From the NCBI GenBank assembly GCA_030424595.1, contig JAUHWG010000033.1:1-64000 (forward strand): a DNA stretch of 64,000 nt, read 5' to 3'. This document shows, piece by piece, positions 7,896 to 17,213 of the stretch. The position numbers and the translations under genes were made by a program. The stretch comes from Polyangia bacterium (GTDB lineage: Bacteria > Myxococcota_A > Polyangia > Nannocystales > Nannocystaceae). The notes beneath the pieces are model-generated. The model saw only the letters and a program-made list of their open reading frames with translations, made no database searches and was not told the DNA's origin. How positions within the stretch are numbered: position 1 is the first letter of the stretch; each line of letters opens with the position of its first letter.

Positions 7896-9347
7896 ATGCT
7901 CGAGGACTTCCTCCACCGCTTCAAGGCCGTCGTCGACGGCTTGATGTCCCATCCCCGCGTTCGGGTCACGCACCTGTGGATCGGGCCGGGGGCGGCGGAC
8001 GCAGCGATGGCTGCGCTGGCGGAGCGATGGGAGCAGCCGCTCCCCGCCGCGCTGGCCGCGTTGTACCGACAGGCGGACGGGGTGCAGCTTCGGTGGGTCG
8101 ACACCGGCGACGAGATGTACGACCCCGCCCGCGACGATCAGCTCCGCTTTGACGGCCCGTGGCGGCGGCTCTGCGACGAGCGAGGCGTTGTCACGGGGAT
8201 GCTCGACCTGCCGACGGTCGCAGAGCTGCTGGATCGCGACACGGTGGGGTCGATGGGCGACATGGGCGATGGCTACGAACACCTCGACCGCGCGGTCCCC
8301 TTCGACAGCTTCAGCGAGTGCCAAGACGCGGTTCTCTACTTCGGCGACGCGGTGGTCGATCCCTGGATCGACGTGGCGTCGGACAGCCTCGCCGACGTCG
8401 ATCCTCCGGGGGCGCTGACGCTCTCTCGCTACCTGGGGCGGGTGCTGTCGAGCTGGGCGTCGATCGATCATCGCCTGGAGGAGGAGCCGCGAAGCCTGGA
8501 CTCCCTGCTCCGCGAGCGGGTCCTCCTAGACCCGACCCGGCTCGTCGGTCAGCGCGTTCTCTACGTGGACGGCCGCCGCGGCGGATCGCTGATCCGAGGG
8601 ATCGTGCGCGACCTCGTCGACCTCCCGGAGCCGCGGCGCGATTGGTGGTACGGGCCGACGCTGGCGGAGGTCGACGACGATCTCGGCGAGACGGTCTACG
8701 TCCCGCTGCGGGCGCTCTTCCCCGCCGACGACGCGGACGACTACGAGCCCCTGCACGCCGATCCCGACGCCCTGCGGGCGCTCTTGCGGGGGCCGGCGGA
8801 GCCGATCTTCAAGGCGCTCGCCTCGGTCACGCAGATGACCCACGGCACCGGGCTCCCCGGCGGCCCGACGATCTCCGATCACGCGTGGGCCCACTTCGCG
8901 CTGACCTCCGAGCTGCCGCGGGTGGAGGCGGTCAGGTGCCTCTTCGCCGCGGCGCTCACCCTCTTTGTCCACCCCGAGAGGCAGACCGAGCGAGCCATCG
9001 CCTGGCCGGAGTCGCGCCCGCCGACGTTTCGGCGCAAGACGATGTGCTACGACTCCCTCGCCGTCGGCCTCTTCGACGCGGCCATCCTTCACATCGGCGC
9101 CGCGGCTCCGGAGAACCTCGCCTTCTGGCTCGGCTGGAGGAGCGCGGCGCGTCTCCCCCAGCTCCTCAAGGTGTTCAGGGATCGCAACCGATTGCGGGGC
9201 TACGACCCGTTGACCGACACCTCGAAGACCTGCGGGTTTCTCGTCAGCGCTCTGGGCGGGGGGCGGACAGCGCTCGTCACCGCCGTCCACTCGCCGCAGA
9301 CCGGAGGTCGCCTCGGCCTCCGCGAGCTCCGGGTCATCGGCCTCTAG
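7896..9347 (+). CDS. SMI1/KNR4 (SUKH)-like protein with unknown C-terminal domain
   Basis: A 483-residue cytoplasmic protein starting at the ATG at 7896, with no signal peptide. Residues ~1-190 look like a SUKH fold: an early helix, then LPAALAALYRQADGVQLRW, then acidic loops and LYFGDAVVDPWID. SUKH proteins are often immunity proteins or protein-interaction modules, but no toxin gene is adjacent. Residues ~200-483 contain a small beta segment (RGIVRDLVDLP, WWYGPTLAEVDDDLGETVYVPL) and a mostly helical region (AHFALTSELPRVEAVRCLFAAALTLF, AILHIGAAAPENLAFWLG) that I do not recognise. The TAG stop lies within the first bases of the dispersed element at 9344, so insertion of the element may have set the C-terminus. 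Confidence 0.6.
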   Translation: MLEDFLHRFKAVVDGLMSHPRVRVTHLWIGPGAADAAMAALAERWEQPLPAALAALYRQADGVQLRWVDTGDEMYDPARDDQLRFDGPWRRLCDERGVVTGMLDLPTVAELLDRDTVGSMGDMGDGYEHLDRAVPFDSFSECQDAVLYFGDAVVDPWIDVASDSLADVDPPGALTLSRYLGRVLSSWASIDHRLEEEPRSLDSLLRERVLLDPTRLVGQRVLYVDGRRGGSLIRGIVRDLVDLPEPRRDWWYGPTLAEVDDDLGETVYVPLRALFPADDADDYEPLHADPDALRALLRGPAEPIFKALASVTQMTHGTGLPGGPTISDHAWAHFALTSELPRVEAVRCLFAAALTLFVHPERQTERAIAWPESRPPTFRRKTMCYDSLAVGLFDAAILHIGAAAPENLAFWLGWRSAARLPQLLKVFRDRNRLRGYDPLTDTSKTCGFLVSALGGGRTALVTAVHSPQTGGRLGLRELRVIGL

Positions 9348-9512
9348 CAGACCGTGGCAAAAGTCCCGCGCACTCTCGCTTGCCCCCGTCGGCCCTCTCG
9401 GCCCCGCCGAAGCTTGCGGTACGGCCCGGTACAGCGGCGTTTCGTCGAAGCCGAGAGGGCCAACGATTGCGGCGCGAGAGCACACGGGACTTTCGCCACG
9501 GGCTGCTAGCAG
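9344..9512 (+). repeat. dispersed inverted-terminus element, copy B
   Basis: This is the best preserved copy. It begins CTAGCAGACCGTGGCAAAAG and ends with the near-perfect inverse (CTTTCGCCACGGGCTGCTAG, then CAG), so the terminal inverted repeat is over 30 bp and carries CTAGCAG at both ends. A second inner pair (GGCCCTCTCGGC and GCCGAGAGGGCC) makes it a folded-back structure. It starts at the stop codon of the SUKH-like gene and lies in front of the membrane-protein gene that ends at 9576. Confidence 0.75.
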
Positions 9513-9575
9513 ACTGCGGTGCGACGGCGCGTTCCTCGTGACCGCGCTCCGCCGCGACGCTGGAGCCTTCGAGCC

Positions 9576-10586
9576 CTAGGTCGAGGCGCCGCCGTCGTGA
9601 ACGCGGTCGCCGCGAAAGTGGACGATCGTGTGGAGGATGACCGCGATCACCGTCACTGCGCTGATCACCAGCGCCTTGACCCGCCAGTCGACGATATCGC
9701 CGCCCTCCCAGACCAGCCAGCCGAGCGCGAGATAGTAGAAGGACCAGACCATCACCCAGCCGAGGAGGCTCCAGACGGGGGGGCCCGCGTCGTCGCGGCT
9801 CCGGCTCAGGAGCATGACGAGCGAGGCGGTGACCAGGAGGGTGACCGTGAAGTCTCCGTCGCTCAGGCCCACCGCGCGGAAGAGGTGGAAGGGCATCATC
9901 ACGAGCACGCCCAGGAGAACCGTCAGGGCGCCCAGGATCGCGGAGGTCGGGAGGAGCGTCAGCGAGGCGCGGAGGAGGCCGCGACCGGCGAGCTGCGGGC
10001 TCAGGCGGGCGCCGAAGCGGCGGCTGATGAGGGCCGCCGATCCGCCGAAGAGCAGGTGCCAGCAGTAGGAGGAGACCGGGACGCCGAGCCAGCGATGATC
10101 GACGAGGCCGAAGGGATCCTCGCCCCCCTCGTGCCAGACCCACCAGCCGCAGTCGGGGCCCATGATGTCGAAGGGCACGTCGATCATCACCGTCAGGAGT
10201 CCGGCGGTGAAGAAGGTCGCGAGCGCGCCGGCCTTCAGCTTGCGCGCGGCCGAGATCGCGACGTAGAGGAAGGTCGGGTAGAGCAGGACCACGTAGAGCG
10301 GCAGCTGCTTGCCGTAGAACATCACCGTGAACTGGGCGTGGCTGAAATTGTCGACGGTGTTGTAGGCGAGCAGCTCCATCCAGACGCCGTAGAAGGCGGC
10401 GGTCAGCCACAGGAGCAGGCCGAAGGGGCGACCGACCCGGCGCTCACGCAGGGCGTGGCGGAGGGTCAGGATGAAGCCGAGCAGCATCACCAGCTCGAGG
10501 CTGTGGAAGTTCGCAGAGATCGAGCTGGGGTCGTAGATGGTGACCAGCCAGCTCTCGTAGAGGGCGCGGGGCGTTGATTCGAGCAC
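9576..10586 (-). CDS. polytopic membrane protein, unknown
   Basis: A 336-residue protein. The start is GTG at 10586 with a strong GAGGAGG about 7 nt upstream. It has roughly eight hydrophobic segments, for example LVMLLGFILTL, LLLWLTAAFYGVWMEL, LYVVLLYPTFLYVAI, SAILGALTVLLGVLVMM and ALVISAVTVIAVILHTIV. The segment VMIDVPFDIMGPDCGWWVWHEG is reminiscent of the aromatic loop in carotenoid-biosynthesis-type membrane proteins, but the match is not good enough to name a function. It is probably an inner-membrane protein. It is transcribed towards the dispersed element at 9344 and is divergent from the hydroxylase gene at 10901. Confidence 0.7.
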   Translation of the reverse strand: MLESTPRALYESWLVTIYDPSSISANFHSLELVMLLGFILTLRHALRERRVGRPFGLLLWLTAAFYGVWMELLAYNTVDNFSHAQFTVMFYGKQLPLYVVLLYPTFLYVAISAARKLKAGALATFFTAGLLTVMIDVPFDIMGPDCGWWVWHEGGEDPFGLVDHRWLGVPVSSYCWHLLFGGSAALISRRFGARLSPQLAGRGLLRASLTLLPTSAILGALTVLLGVLVMMPFHLFRAVGLSDGDFTVTLLVTASLVMLLSRSRDDAGPPVWSLLGWVMVWSFYYLALGWLVWEGGDIVDWRVKALVISAVTVIAVILHTIVHFRGDRVHDGGAST

Positions 10587-10900
10587 GGGGAGCCTCCTCG
10601 CCGGATTCTAACAGGCGCCCCAGCGGCAGGATCGACGCTCGGGGTTTTCCCCGGTCCTGGTCTCCTCCGCCGTCTCGGCGCCGGCGCTGATCCGGCGCCT
10701 GTTCACGCCCCGCTCGGTCTTCGATCGCCGGCTGTGCTCGAGGGGATCAGGTCGTCGATATCGGTCCGATCGCGCGGGGGAGCCTGTGATCGGCGGAGCT
10801 GTCTGCGCTCTCCGCGGGGGTCGGCGGATTTGCCCCGAGCTGGGCGGTTGATTTCAGGCGGCGCGGTGGACAAGATCCCGCCCATGCATCGCGAGTCCGC
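10587..10900. other. divergent intergenic region
   Basis: This 314-bp gap lies between divergent genes. It contains a 10-bp perfect inverted repeat far apart (AACAGGCGCC at 10610-10619 and GGCGCCTGTT at 10694-10703). I see no convincing sigma-70 promoter and no gene. It must hold promoters for both neighbours. Confidence 0.5.
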
Positions 10901-11782
10901 ATGGAGCTCCTGAGCGAAACCCCGCTGGCCGCTTGGTCGACGATGATGGGCCTCGCGGGGGTCCGCCTGTGGGCGTTCCTCGTCACGATCTCGGCGCTCG
11001 GCGGCCTCGCTCTCTACTTCGGCTTCGGCTCGATCCTCTACGGCCTCTACTACGTCCGCCGGCGGGAGGATCCCGAGTCGTGGAAGATCCAGGCGAAGCG
11101 GTTCCCGTCGGCCAAGCTCCACCGCTGGGCGATCTCGGTCGCGGCCGGCAATCTCCTCCTCGGCGGGCTGATCTCCGGGACGTTCATCTACTACATCCTC
11201 CACGGCGGGCGGACGGCGCTCTACATGGACGTCGGCGAGTACGGCTGGACCTACACGATCGCCAGCACGATCGTCGCCTACCTCCTGCTCGAAGCCGCGG
11301 CCTATTACACACACCGCCTCTTCCACAACAAGCGCCTCTTTCGCCGTTACCACCGCTTTCATCACCGCTTGGTCGCGCCGACGCCCTTCTCGACCACGAC
11401 GATGCACCCCGTCGAGTTCATCGCCTTCCAGGCGACCGCGTTCCTGCCGACCTTTATCCTGCCGATGTGGGCGGGCTCGTTCATCGCCCTGCTGATCTAT
11501 GTGCTCATGTGCAATATGGTCGACCACTCGGGGATCGATCTCGTGCACCGGACCCCGTGGCTCTCGTCGACCCGCTATCACGACGATCACCACGTCCATT
11601 TCCACTGCAACTACGGCCAGAGCCTGACCTTCTTTGATCGTCTGCACGGGACCCTGCGCCGGCGTGACCGTCGCTACGGGGCCGAGGTGTTCGGCGGTCG
11701 TGGAACGGCCAAGGGCGCGGGAGAGGAGCTCGACGACGGGTCCGGCGAGGATCCCTACGTCGACTACTACCGTCGTCGATGA
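10901..11782 (+). CDS. fatty acid hydroxylase / sterol desaturase superfamily protein
   Basis: A 293-residue membrane protein. Di-iron histidine motifs are in the order typical of the family: HRLFH (138-142), HRFHH (151-155), a His at 169 (MHPVEF), His209 (DHSG) and HDDHHVHFH (227-235) followed by CNYG. Hydrophobic segments at about 24-50, 78-100 and 118-136 and a helical pair at 172-206 should span the inner membrane, putting the iron site on the cytoplasmic side. The family uses O2 to hydroxylate or desaturate lipids such as fatty acids, sterols or carotenoids; the substrate here is not determinable. Myxobacteria in this group are known to make sterols, so that is one possibility. The start is ATG at 10901 without a clear Shine-Dalgarno. 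The ~50-residue C-terminal tail is Gly/Asp-rich. Confidence 0.85.
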   Translation: MELLSETPLAAWSTMMGLAGVRLWAFLVTISALGGLALYFGFGSILYGLYYVRRREDPESWKIQAKRFPSAKLHRWAISVAAGNLLLGGLISGTFIYYILHGGRTALYMDVGEYGWTYTIASTIVAYLLLEAAAYYTHRLFHNKRLFRRYHRFHHRLVAPTPFSTTTMHPVEFIAFQATAFLPTFILPMWAGSFIALLIYVLMCNMVDHSGIDLVHRTPWLSSTRYHDDHHVHFHCNYGQSLTFFDRLHGTLRRRDRRYGAEVFGGRGTAKGAGEELDDGSGEDPYVDYYRRR

Positions 11783-11800
11783 GTCTTCGGGGGGGGCGTC

Positions 11801-11935
11801 GGGCCTGTGTTGATCGGGCCTGTGTTGATCGGGCCGTGATCGGGCCGTGATCGGGGCAGGGCTGTCGGCGCCTGACGTCGCGGTCCCTCGACGTAGCCGC
11901 TCCTGGTCGCGGGAGCGAGTCGGGAGCGAGTCGGG
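11801..11935. repeat. short tandem repeats between convergent genes
   Basis: Two units of GGGCCTGTGTTGATC (15 bp) are followed by two of GGGCCGTGATC (11 bp), which look like the same unit with a 4-bp deletion. Further along, GGGAGCGAGTC occurs twice. They lie in the 218-bp gap between the hydroxylase gene and the TPR gene. No clear terminator hairpin or gene is seen. Confidence 0.6.
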
Positions 11936-12000
11936 CCGCCCGAAGAGCCCGCGTCACGCCATCGCCAAGCGGGAGGGGAGTGCGCGAGCCGACGCCCGGC

Positions 12001-13167
12001 TCAGCGGGCCTTCTTCTTGGCTTTGGCCTTGGCCTTCTTGGCTTTGGCCTTGGCCTTGCTGCGCCCGCCGCCGCGCCGCTTGCCGCCGGGGACGGCGTCG
12101 ATCAGGTGACGTCGGAGGTCGCGGAACTCCTCCGCCAGACGATGCCCCTTCGGCAGGATCCGCAGCGCCTGCTCGACCTCGGTGAGCGCCTCGAGGCGAC
12201 GGCCGATCCGCAGGAGAACGTAGGCGATCATCCGCCTCGACTCGAGGGTCTGCGGCGCGAGCGGCCCGTGGACCCGCTCCTGGCCGGCGAAGGCGACCCG
12301 CTGGGTCTTCAGCGCGCTCGACAGGTTGCCGTTGTTGCGCAGCAGGGTCGCGAGGGAGGCGAGCGAGGCGAGCACGTCGGGGTGCTCATCGCCGAGCTTG
12401 AGGAGGCGGAGATCGTAGGCCTCGCCCTCGAGCTCGAGGGCGCGGGCGAAGTTGTCGTTGGCGGCGTGGATCGTCCCGAGGTTGGTCAGGGCGACGGCGA
12501 CGTCGAGGTGCTTGTCGCCGAGGAGGCGGCGGCGCATCTCGAGGGTGCGGACGCCGGCCTCGATCGCCTGGTCGTGGTCGCCGCGGGCGCGGTAGACCGC
12601 GCTGAGGTTGCCCCAGGCGGTGGCGACCAGCGGCGCGTCCTCGCCGAGCGCGGCCGTGAGACCGTCGACGGCGGCGCGTGCGAGCTCCAGGGCCTCGTCT
12701 AGCTCGCCGAGTCCGCGCAGGGACGCGCTCAGATCACCGCGGGCGCGGGCCGTCTCAGCGTGGTCGGGGCCGAGCTTGGCCTCGCGGATCCGCAGCGCCT
12801 CACGGTCGGCGTCGACGGCCGCCCGGTGGTCGCCGCAGTCGCGGGCGGCGGCGGCGAAGGCAGCCTGGGCGTCCGCCGTCTGGAGCTCGTCATCGCCGTG
12901 GTTGTCGCGGGCATCGGCCAGCGCAGCCCGGGCGTCCGCGAGCGCGCGCGCGGGATCGACCGGGGCCGGGGGATCGATCGTGTCATCGCCGTCGTCCGCG
13001 GCGTCGCTCTGTGCGCGAACCTCCGCGCTCGGCCCATCGTCGCTCAGCTCACCGACGACGTCTGGGGCGACGTCTGGGGCGACGTCTGGGGCGACGTCTG
13101 GGGCGACGTCGGTCGTCTCAGGGGTCTCTAGGGTCAGGTCCGAAGGGGGTGCATCGCGCTCGGTCAT
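12001..13167 (-). CDS. TPR protein with acidic N-terminus and lysine-rich tail
   Basis: A 388-residue cytoplasmic protein from the ATG at 13167. Residues 20-36 are the repeat DVAPDVAPDVAPDVAPD, encoded by a 12-bp tandem repeat, followed by an acidic stretch to about residue 70. Residues ~75-345 form tetratricopeptide repeats of the kinesin-light-chain class, with the typical units LGPDHAETARARGDLSASLRGLGELDEALELA, LGEDAPLVATAWGNLSAVYRARGDHDQAIE and LGDKHLDVAVALTNLG. The last ~25 residues are almost only Lys and Ala (KAKAKAKKAKAKAKKKAR), like histone H1-type tails, and could bind nucleic acid or acidic protein. TPR arrays mediate protein contacts; the partner is unknown. Confidence 0.8.
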   Translation of the reverse strand: MTERDAPPSDLTLETPETTDVAPDVAPDVAPDVAPDVVGELSDDGPSAEVRAQSDAADDGDDTIDPPAPVDPARALADARAALADARDNHGDDELQTADAQAAFAAAARDCGDHRAAVDADREALRIREAKLGPDHAETARARGDLSASLRGLGELDEALELARAAVDGLTAALGEDAPLVATAWGNLSAVYRARGDHDQAIEAGVRTLEMRRRLLGDKHLDVAVALTNLGTIHAANDNFARALELEGEAYDLRLLKLGDEHPDVLASLASLATLLRNNGNLSSALKTQRVAFAGQERVHGPLAPQTLESRRMIAYVLLRIGRRLEALTEVEQALRILPKGHRLAEEFRDLRRHLIDAVPGGKRRGGGRSKAKAKAKKAKAKAKKKAR

Positions 13168-13637
13168 GCTCGACGCGGATGATACCGGAGGAGTGTGCTC
13201 GGCGCGGGCGCTCCGGCTCTAGAGCCCAGCTCCAGCCCCAGCCTGCGAGCGTCCGCTTCGCTCGCCTCTTTCACTGCGGAGGATTGGGGCGGCTCCGCAT
13301 GGGTGGCGTGGTGGGCCGTCGTGCGGGGCTCTTTGGCTCTGTGGCGCGCAGGGGCCTCTGTTGGGCTTCCAGGGGCTAGACCGGGGCTCGTGCTCGGCCA
13401 GGGTCCGGCGGCGCTCTTCAAGGCCCAGGACCCACGTCGTGACCCCGCAGGCGGTGGCGGTGGGGGCGATGACCACCAAGCGCGGCGGAGCCGAGAGGCG
13501 CCGCGAGGGATCACGACCATGATGAGGCGCGCGGCGCCGCGAGGAGCACGTGGAGGAGAGAGCCACGTCGCGGGCGCGCAGACCTATCGCGGAGGCCCTC
13601 ACTTGACAGGGTTCGCTCGGGGCTGGAGGCTTGTCCC
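13168..13637. other. intergenic region without a recognisable gene
   Basis: This 470-bp gap lies between the divergent TPR and DUF3160 genes. Open frames on both strands show neither consistent codon bias nor ribosome-binding sites, so I treat it as non-coding. TTGACA at 13603-13608 is a possible -35 box for the gene at 13638, but the matching -10 is poor. Confidence 0.45.
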
Positions 13638-15911
13638 ATGCGTATTGCAATTAATCTAAAGTCGCACCTTTCATCGCCGCTCCTCCTCTCCCTGCTCCTC
13701 GGCGTCTCCCTCCCGAGCGCGGGCTGTAGCGGCGGCTCCGACGGCACGGCGACGGTCGCCGACAGCGAGGGCGACAGCGAGAGCGCCGGCCTCGAGATCG
13801 ACGCAGAGCCCGATCCCTGGCTCGCCGAGGTCTATCAGCCGGTGCAGGAGGAGGCGCAGCAGATGAGCGTCGACGACTTCCTCGCCGAGTATCCGCTGCC
13901 CAACTACCTCGACGGGATCTCCTACGACGCCCTGAGCGCGGTCGGCCTGCCGGAGATCGCCGCCTTCGCCGGCCTCGGCCCCGCCCACGACAAGCTGCTC
14001 GCGAGCAACGGCTTTGTCGCGATCGCCAGCGACATGCCGAACCCCGCCTGGAGCTATCACGAGCTCTACTACAACGACCTGCCGGTCCTGATCACCACCG
14101 ACAGCATCCTCTTCGCCCTCCACTCCTCCTTCGACGGGATCCTGGAGGACCTAGAGCGCAAGGTGATGGCCGATCAGGTGACCTCGATGTTGGCGGAGAT
14201 GCACGCCCGGCTCGGCACCGATCTCGGGGCGCTGCCGGAGAGCCTCGCGGTCTCCGCCCGCGACCTCGACGTCTACCTCACGGTCGCGCGGACCCTGATG
14301 ACGGGGGAGCCCGTCGAGACCCTGACGGGCGCGGACGCGGCCGAGGAGGTCACGCGGATCCTCGACGCCGCCGACGCCTACCAGCCCCTCGGCGTCGAGC
14401 TCTTCGGCGTCTCGGTCGAGTACGACTTCTCGCAGCTCAAGCCCCGCGGCCACTACGAGGGCGACGAGCAGCTCGAGCGCTACTTCAAGGCGATGATCTG
14501 GCTCGGCCGCACGGAGATGCAGATGATCACCTTCACCCCCGAGGGCGAGCCGGTCTTCAACCGCCGCGGCGTCGACGCGGCCTTCGTCGCCAACATGCTC
14601 CTCGCCGGCTCCGGCGCGGACAGCCGCTGGACGACCGTCAACGGGATCATCGAGCGCTTGATCGGCGAGCGCGACTCGATGGGCCCGCAGGACATGGTGA
14701 AGTTCATGGCCGAGACCGGGATCGGCGACTACGCCGGCCTCGCGGCGGCCGACGACGACGCGCTCTTCAAGGCGCTCACCGCCAGCCCCTACGGGATCCA
14801 GCGGATCATGTCGCAGATCATGTACACGGATCCGACCGATCCGCAGCTGGTCCTGCCGCGGGTCTACCTGCTCCTCGGGCAGCGCTTTACGATCGACTCC
14901 TACGTCTTCAACAACGTCACCTACGATCGGGTCCAGGACCTGCGCACCGGGCAAAAGGTCACGCGGATGCTGCCGAGCGAGCTCGACGTCGGCTTCGCCC
15001 TAGGCAACAACGGAGCGGCTCATCACCTCAAGCCCGAGCTCGACCAGTACGGCTATCAAGGGGTGCTCCACGAGCTCCGCTTCCTGATCGACGCCCACCC
15101 GGCGGACTTCTGGGACCAGAGCTTCTACAGCGGCTGGCTGTCGGCGCTGCGGGCCCTCAGCGACAACGCCGACTTCGACCAGCGGCCCGAGGCGATGCGG
15201 ACCCGGGCCTGGAACGACAAGACCCTCAACGCCCAGCTCGCCTCCTGGGCGGAGCTCCGCCACGACACGCTGCTCTACGTCAAACAGTCCTACTCGGGCG
15301 GGATCGGCTGCGAGTACCCCGACGCCTACGTCGAGCCGGCGCCGGCGTTCTACGACTCGATGGCGCACCTGGGCGCGCTCGGCCAGGGGATGGCGGACGA
15401 GCTCGCGGTCGACGGCTACGACATGACCGATATCAAGGACTACTTCGTCACCTTTGAGGGGACGATGAAGGACCTCGGCCAGATCTCCCACAAGGAGCTC
15501 GAGGGGACCGAGCTGACCACCGCGGAGTACGACTTCCTCCGCGGCGCGGTCGAGCAGGAGATGGTCGGCTGCGGCGAGATCCTCTGGGACGGCTGGTTTG
15601 TCGACCTCCTCTTCGATCGCGAGAAGGTGGAGGAGGTCGCCGCGGTGATCGCCGACACCCACACGGCGCCGACCGACGCTGCCGGCAACGAGAAGGGCTG
15701 GGTCCTCCACGCCGCGAGCGGCAAGCCGACGCTGACGGTGATGACCGTCCAGGACTGCTCGGGCGTCCGCGCCTTCGTCGGCCCGGGCTCCAGCTACCAC
15801 TCGGTGCTCAAGGAGAACTACGTGCGGATGACCGACTCCGAGTGGCGCAGCGAGCTCCAGGAGTCGGCGCAGCCGCGCCCGAGCTGGACCTCGTCCTTCA
15901 TCCCCGAGTAG
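13638..15911 (+). CDS. DUF3160-domain lipoprotein
   Basis: A 757-residue lipoprotein starting at the ATG at 13638, preceded by GGAGG (13624-13628). The signal peptide ends in PSAGC near residue 30, followed by a short Asp/Ser/Glu linker. From about residue 60 to the end the chain matches what I know of DUF3160: ITTDSILFALHSSFD, ERYFKAMIWLGR, LLLGQRFTIDSYVFNNVTYDRV, GYQGVLHELRFLID and PADFWDQSFYSGWLSALRAL. The domain is found in secreted proteins of myxobacteria and other phyla; its biochemical role is not established. The final segment ends with WTSSFIPE, a common ending in the family. It is likely outer-membrane-anchored. Confidence 0.85.
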   Translation: MRIAINLKSHLSSPLLLSLLLGVSLPSAGCSGGSDGTATVADSEGDSESAGLEIDAEPDPWLAEVYQPVQEEAQQMSVDDFLAEYPLPNYLDGISYDALSAVGLPEIAAFAGLGPAHDKLLASNGFVAIASDMPNPAWSYHELYYNDLPVLITTDSILFALHSSFDGILEDLERKVMADQVTSMLAEMHARLGTDLGALPESLAVSARDLDVYLTVARTLMTGEPVETLTGADAAEEVTRILDAADAYQPLGVELFGVSVEYDFSQLKPRGHYEGDEQLERYFKAMIWLGRTEMQMITFTPEGEPVFNRRGVDAAFVANMLLAGSGADSRWTTVNGIIERLIGERDSMGPQDMVKFMAETGIGDYAGLAAADDDALFKALTASPYGIQRIMSQIMYTDPTDPQLVLPRVYLLLGQRFTIDSYVFNNVTYDRVQDLRTGQKVTRMLPSELDVGFALGNNGAAHHLKPELDQYGYQGVLHELRFLIDAHPADFWDQSFYSGWLSALRALSDNADFDQRPEAMRTRAWNDKTLNAQLASWAELRHDTLLYVKQSYSGGIGCEYPDAYVEPAPAFYDSMAHLGALGQGMADELAVDGYDMTDIKDYFVTFEGTMKDLGQISHKELEGTELTTAEYDFLRGAVEQEMVGCGEILWDGWFVDLLFDREKVEEVAAVIADTHTAPTDAAGNEKGWVLHAASGKPTLTVMTVQDCSGVRAFVGPGSSYHSVLKENYVRMTDSEWRSELQESAQPRPSWTSSFIPE

Positions 15912-16353
15912 GGATCGTCGGACGTTCACGCAGGGGGCCTCTTCGCAGCCGCGGGGAGGCTCCCTTCTTTTCGCCCTAGCCCCGAACTCGGCGCTGGTGT
16001 GTGGCGCTCGGACCACGCTGCGTAGGGGCGCGTAGGGGCGCGTAGGGCCGCGGATCACAGGGACTTCGCGCTTCGACCCCATCTGCGCGGGTGAGCCCTC
16101 GTCGTGCTTCGCGATAGGCGGAGCTTGGGGTGCTGATGCGGGCGGGCAGGCGAGGGGCGACGCGGCGCTCGGCCTGGGGCGTGGGCGTGCGGAGGCCCTC
16201 TGACATGATCGTCCTGCGCTTGTCAGGGATGTCATGAACGACGCAGGGAGGATCCTCCCGGGTGCACAGCGTTGGCCGGCGCCTTGGGGCCGTAGCAGGA
16301 GGTTCTTCAGCCTTGCGCTCAGTGGCACGAGGATTGCTCATATAGAGGGCGAG
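15912..16353. other. intergenic region with an 11-bp triplicate
   Basis: A 442-bp gap. Positions 16020-16050 hold about three copies of GCGTAGGGGCG. The remainder has open frames without codon bias or ribosome-binding sites. No promoter or terminator stands out, and I see no gene. Confidence 0.45.
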
Positions 16354-17025
16354 ATGCTCTCCATGAACCGTCTTAACCTCTTCGTTCTCCTCTTCGTCTC
16401 TGGCCCCCTGACCCTCGGCGGCGGATGTTCCGGCGTTGACGAGGGGGTCGGAGATACCGACGCGGGCACGGAGTCGGCGACGGAGGCCGACACGGCCGAC
16501 ACGGAAGCCGACACGGAAGCCGACACGGAAGCCGACACGGGGGGGGAGAGCGAGACGGAGACCGGCGGCGAGGAGGCGCACGTCGACCTCTTCGCCTGCG
16601 GCCAGGAGCTCTCCTGTGAGGTGCTGGTCTATCACCTCGGTCCCTATGACTCGCCGGCTGCGGCGGAGTGCGCCGCAAAGCTCGTGATCTCGGAGGCGAA
16701 GGGGGCGCTCCTCGGCCTGACCTCCATCGGCGGCTCCGTCAACGAGGACGAGCAGCTCGTCTTCCTCCAGGGCGACGGCACTGCGCTCGTCCAGCGACGG
16801 GCCCGCTCATGCGACGACTGTGACGTCGATACCTTGCCGTGGGGGCCGGTCTCCGAGCAGAGCCTGTGCAAGGTCGACGTCCGCGACGGCCTCGAGGCGG
16901 ACTGCTCCTGCGACGGCGAGGAGTGCGGGCCCTGCATGTGGGCCCCCTTCGAGTCGCTCTCCGAGTGCGAGGCGGTCGAGGATCGCAGCTGCGAGGAGAT
17001 CAGCGCTCTCCTCGGCGGGGCCTAG
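16354..17025 (+). CDS. lipoprotein with small Cys-rich domain
   Basis: A 223-residue lipoprotein. The ATG at 16354 follows AGAGGGCGAG; an ATG at 16363 is the alternative. The hydrophobic signal (LNLFVLLFVSGPLTLGGGC) ends in a weak lipobox with Cys at about 25. A linker of TEADTEADTEAD repeats (9 and 12-bp DNA repeats) and acidic Thr/Glu/Gly stretches follows. The C-terminal ~150 residues contain about 14 Cys in a pattern suggesting a compact disulfide domain (FACGQELSCEVLVYHLG, RSCDDCDVDTLPWG, CSCDGEECGPCMW). The family was not recognised. It is transcribed towards the VWA lipoprotein gene. Confidence 0.7.
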   Translation: MLSMNRLNLFVLLFVSGPLTLGGGCSGVDEGVGDTDAGTESATEADTADTEADTEADTEADTGGESETETGGEEAHVDLFACGQELSCEVLVYHLGPYDSPAAAECAAKLVISEAKGALLGLTSIGGSVNEDEQLVFLQGDGTALVQRRARSCDDCDVDTLPWGPVSEQSLCKVDVRDGLEADCSCDGEECGPCMWAPFESLSECEAVEDRSCEEISALLGGA

Positions 17026-17100
17026 CGGCCCGTCGCACCAGCTCTGCGCACTCCAACCCTCGCGGTCCCTCTCGGCTTTGCCAAAACTTTGGACGGCGCG

Positions 17101-17213
17101 CGGGCCTCGGCGGGCCTCGGCGGGCCTCGGCGGGCCTCGGCGGGGGGGGCCCGCTGAGGGGCCCGGAGGAGGGGCCCGGAAGAGGGGCCCGGAAGAGGGG
17201 CCCGGAGGAGGGC
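17101..17213. repeat. two adjacent minisatellites between convergent genes
   Basis: At 17101-17140 there are four copies of CGGGCCTCGG (10 bp). At 17155-17213 there are four or so units of GGGGCCCGGAAGA/GGGGCCCGGAGGA (13-14 bp). Upstream at 17030-17095 lies a degraded copy of the dispersed element (CCCTCTCGGCTTTGCC). The arrays fill the 188-bp gap between the genes ending at 17025 and 17214. Confidence 0.8.

Noticed and set aside
9334..9485. Small open frames inside the dispersed elements sharing a peptide like GPLGFDETPLYR
   Set aside because: The shared peptide comes from the shared DNA core of the elements. The frames differ outside it and have no ribosome-binding sites or codon bias.
13195..13659. 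Plus-strand open frame before the DUF3160 gene
   Set aside because: It overlaps the well-supported start at 13638 in another frame and has irregular codon use and no ribosome-binding site.
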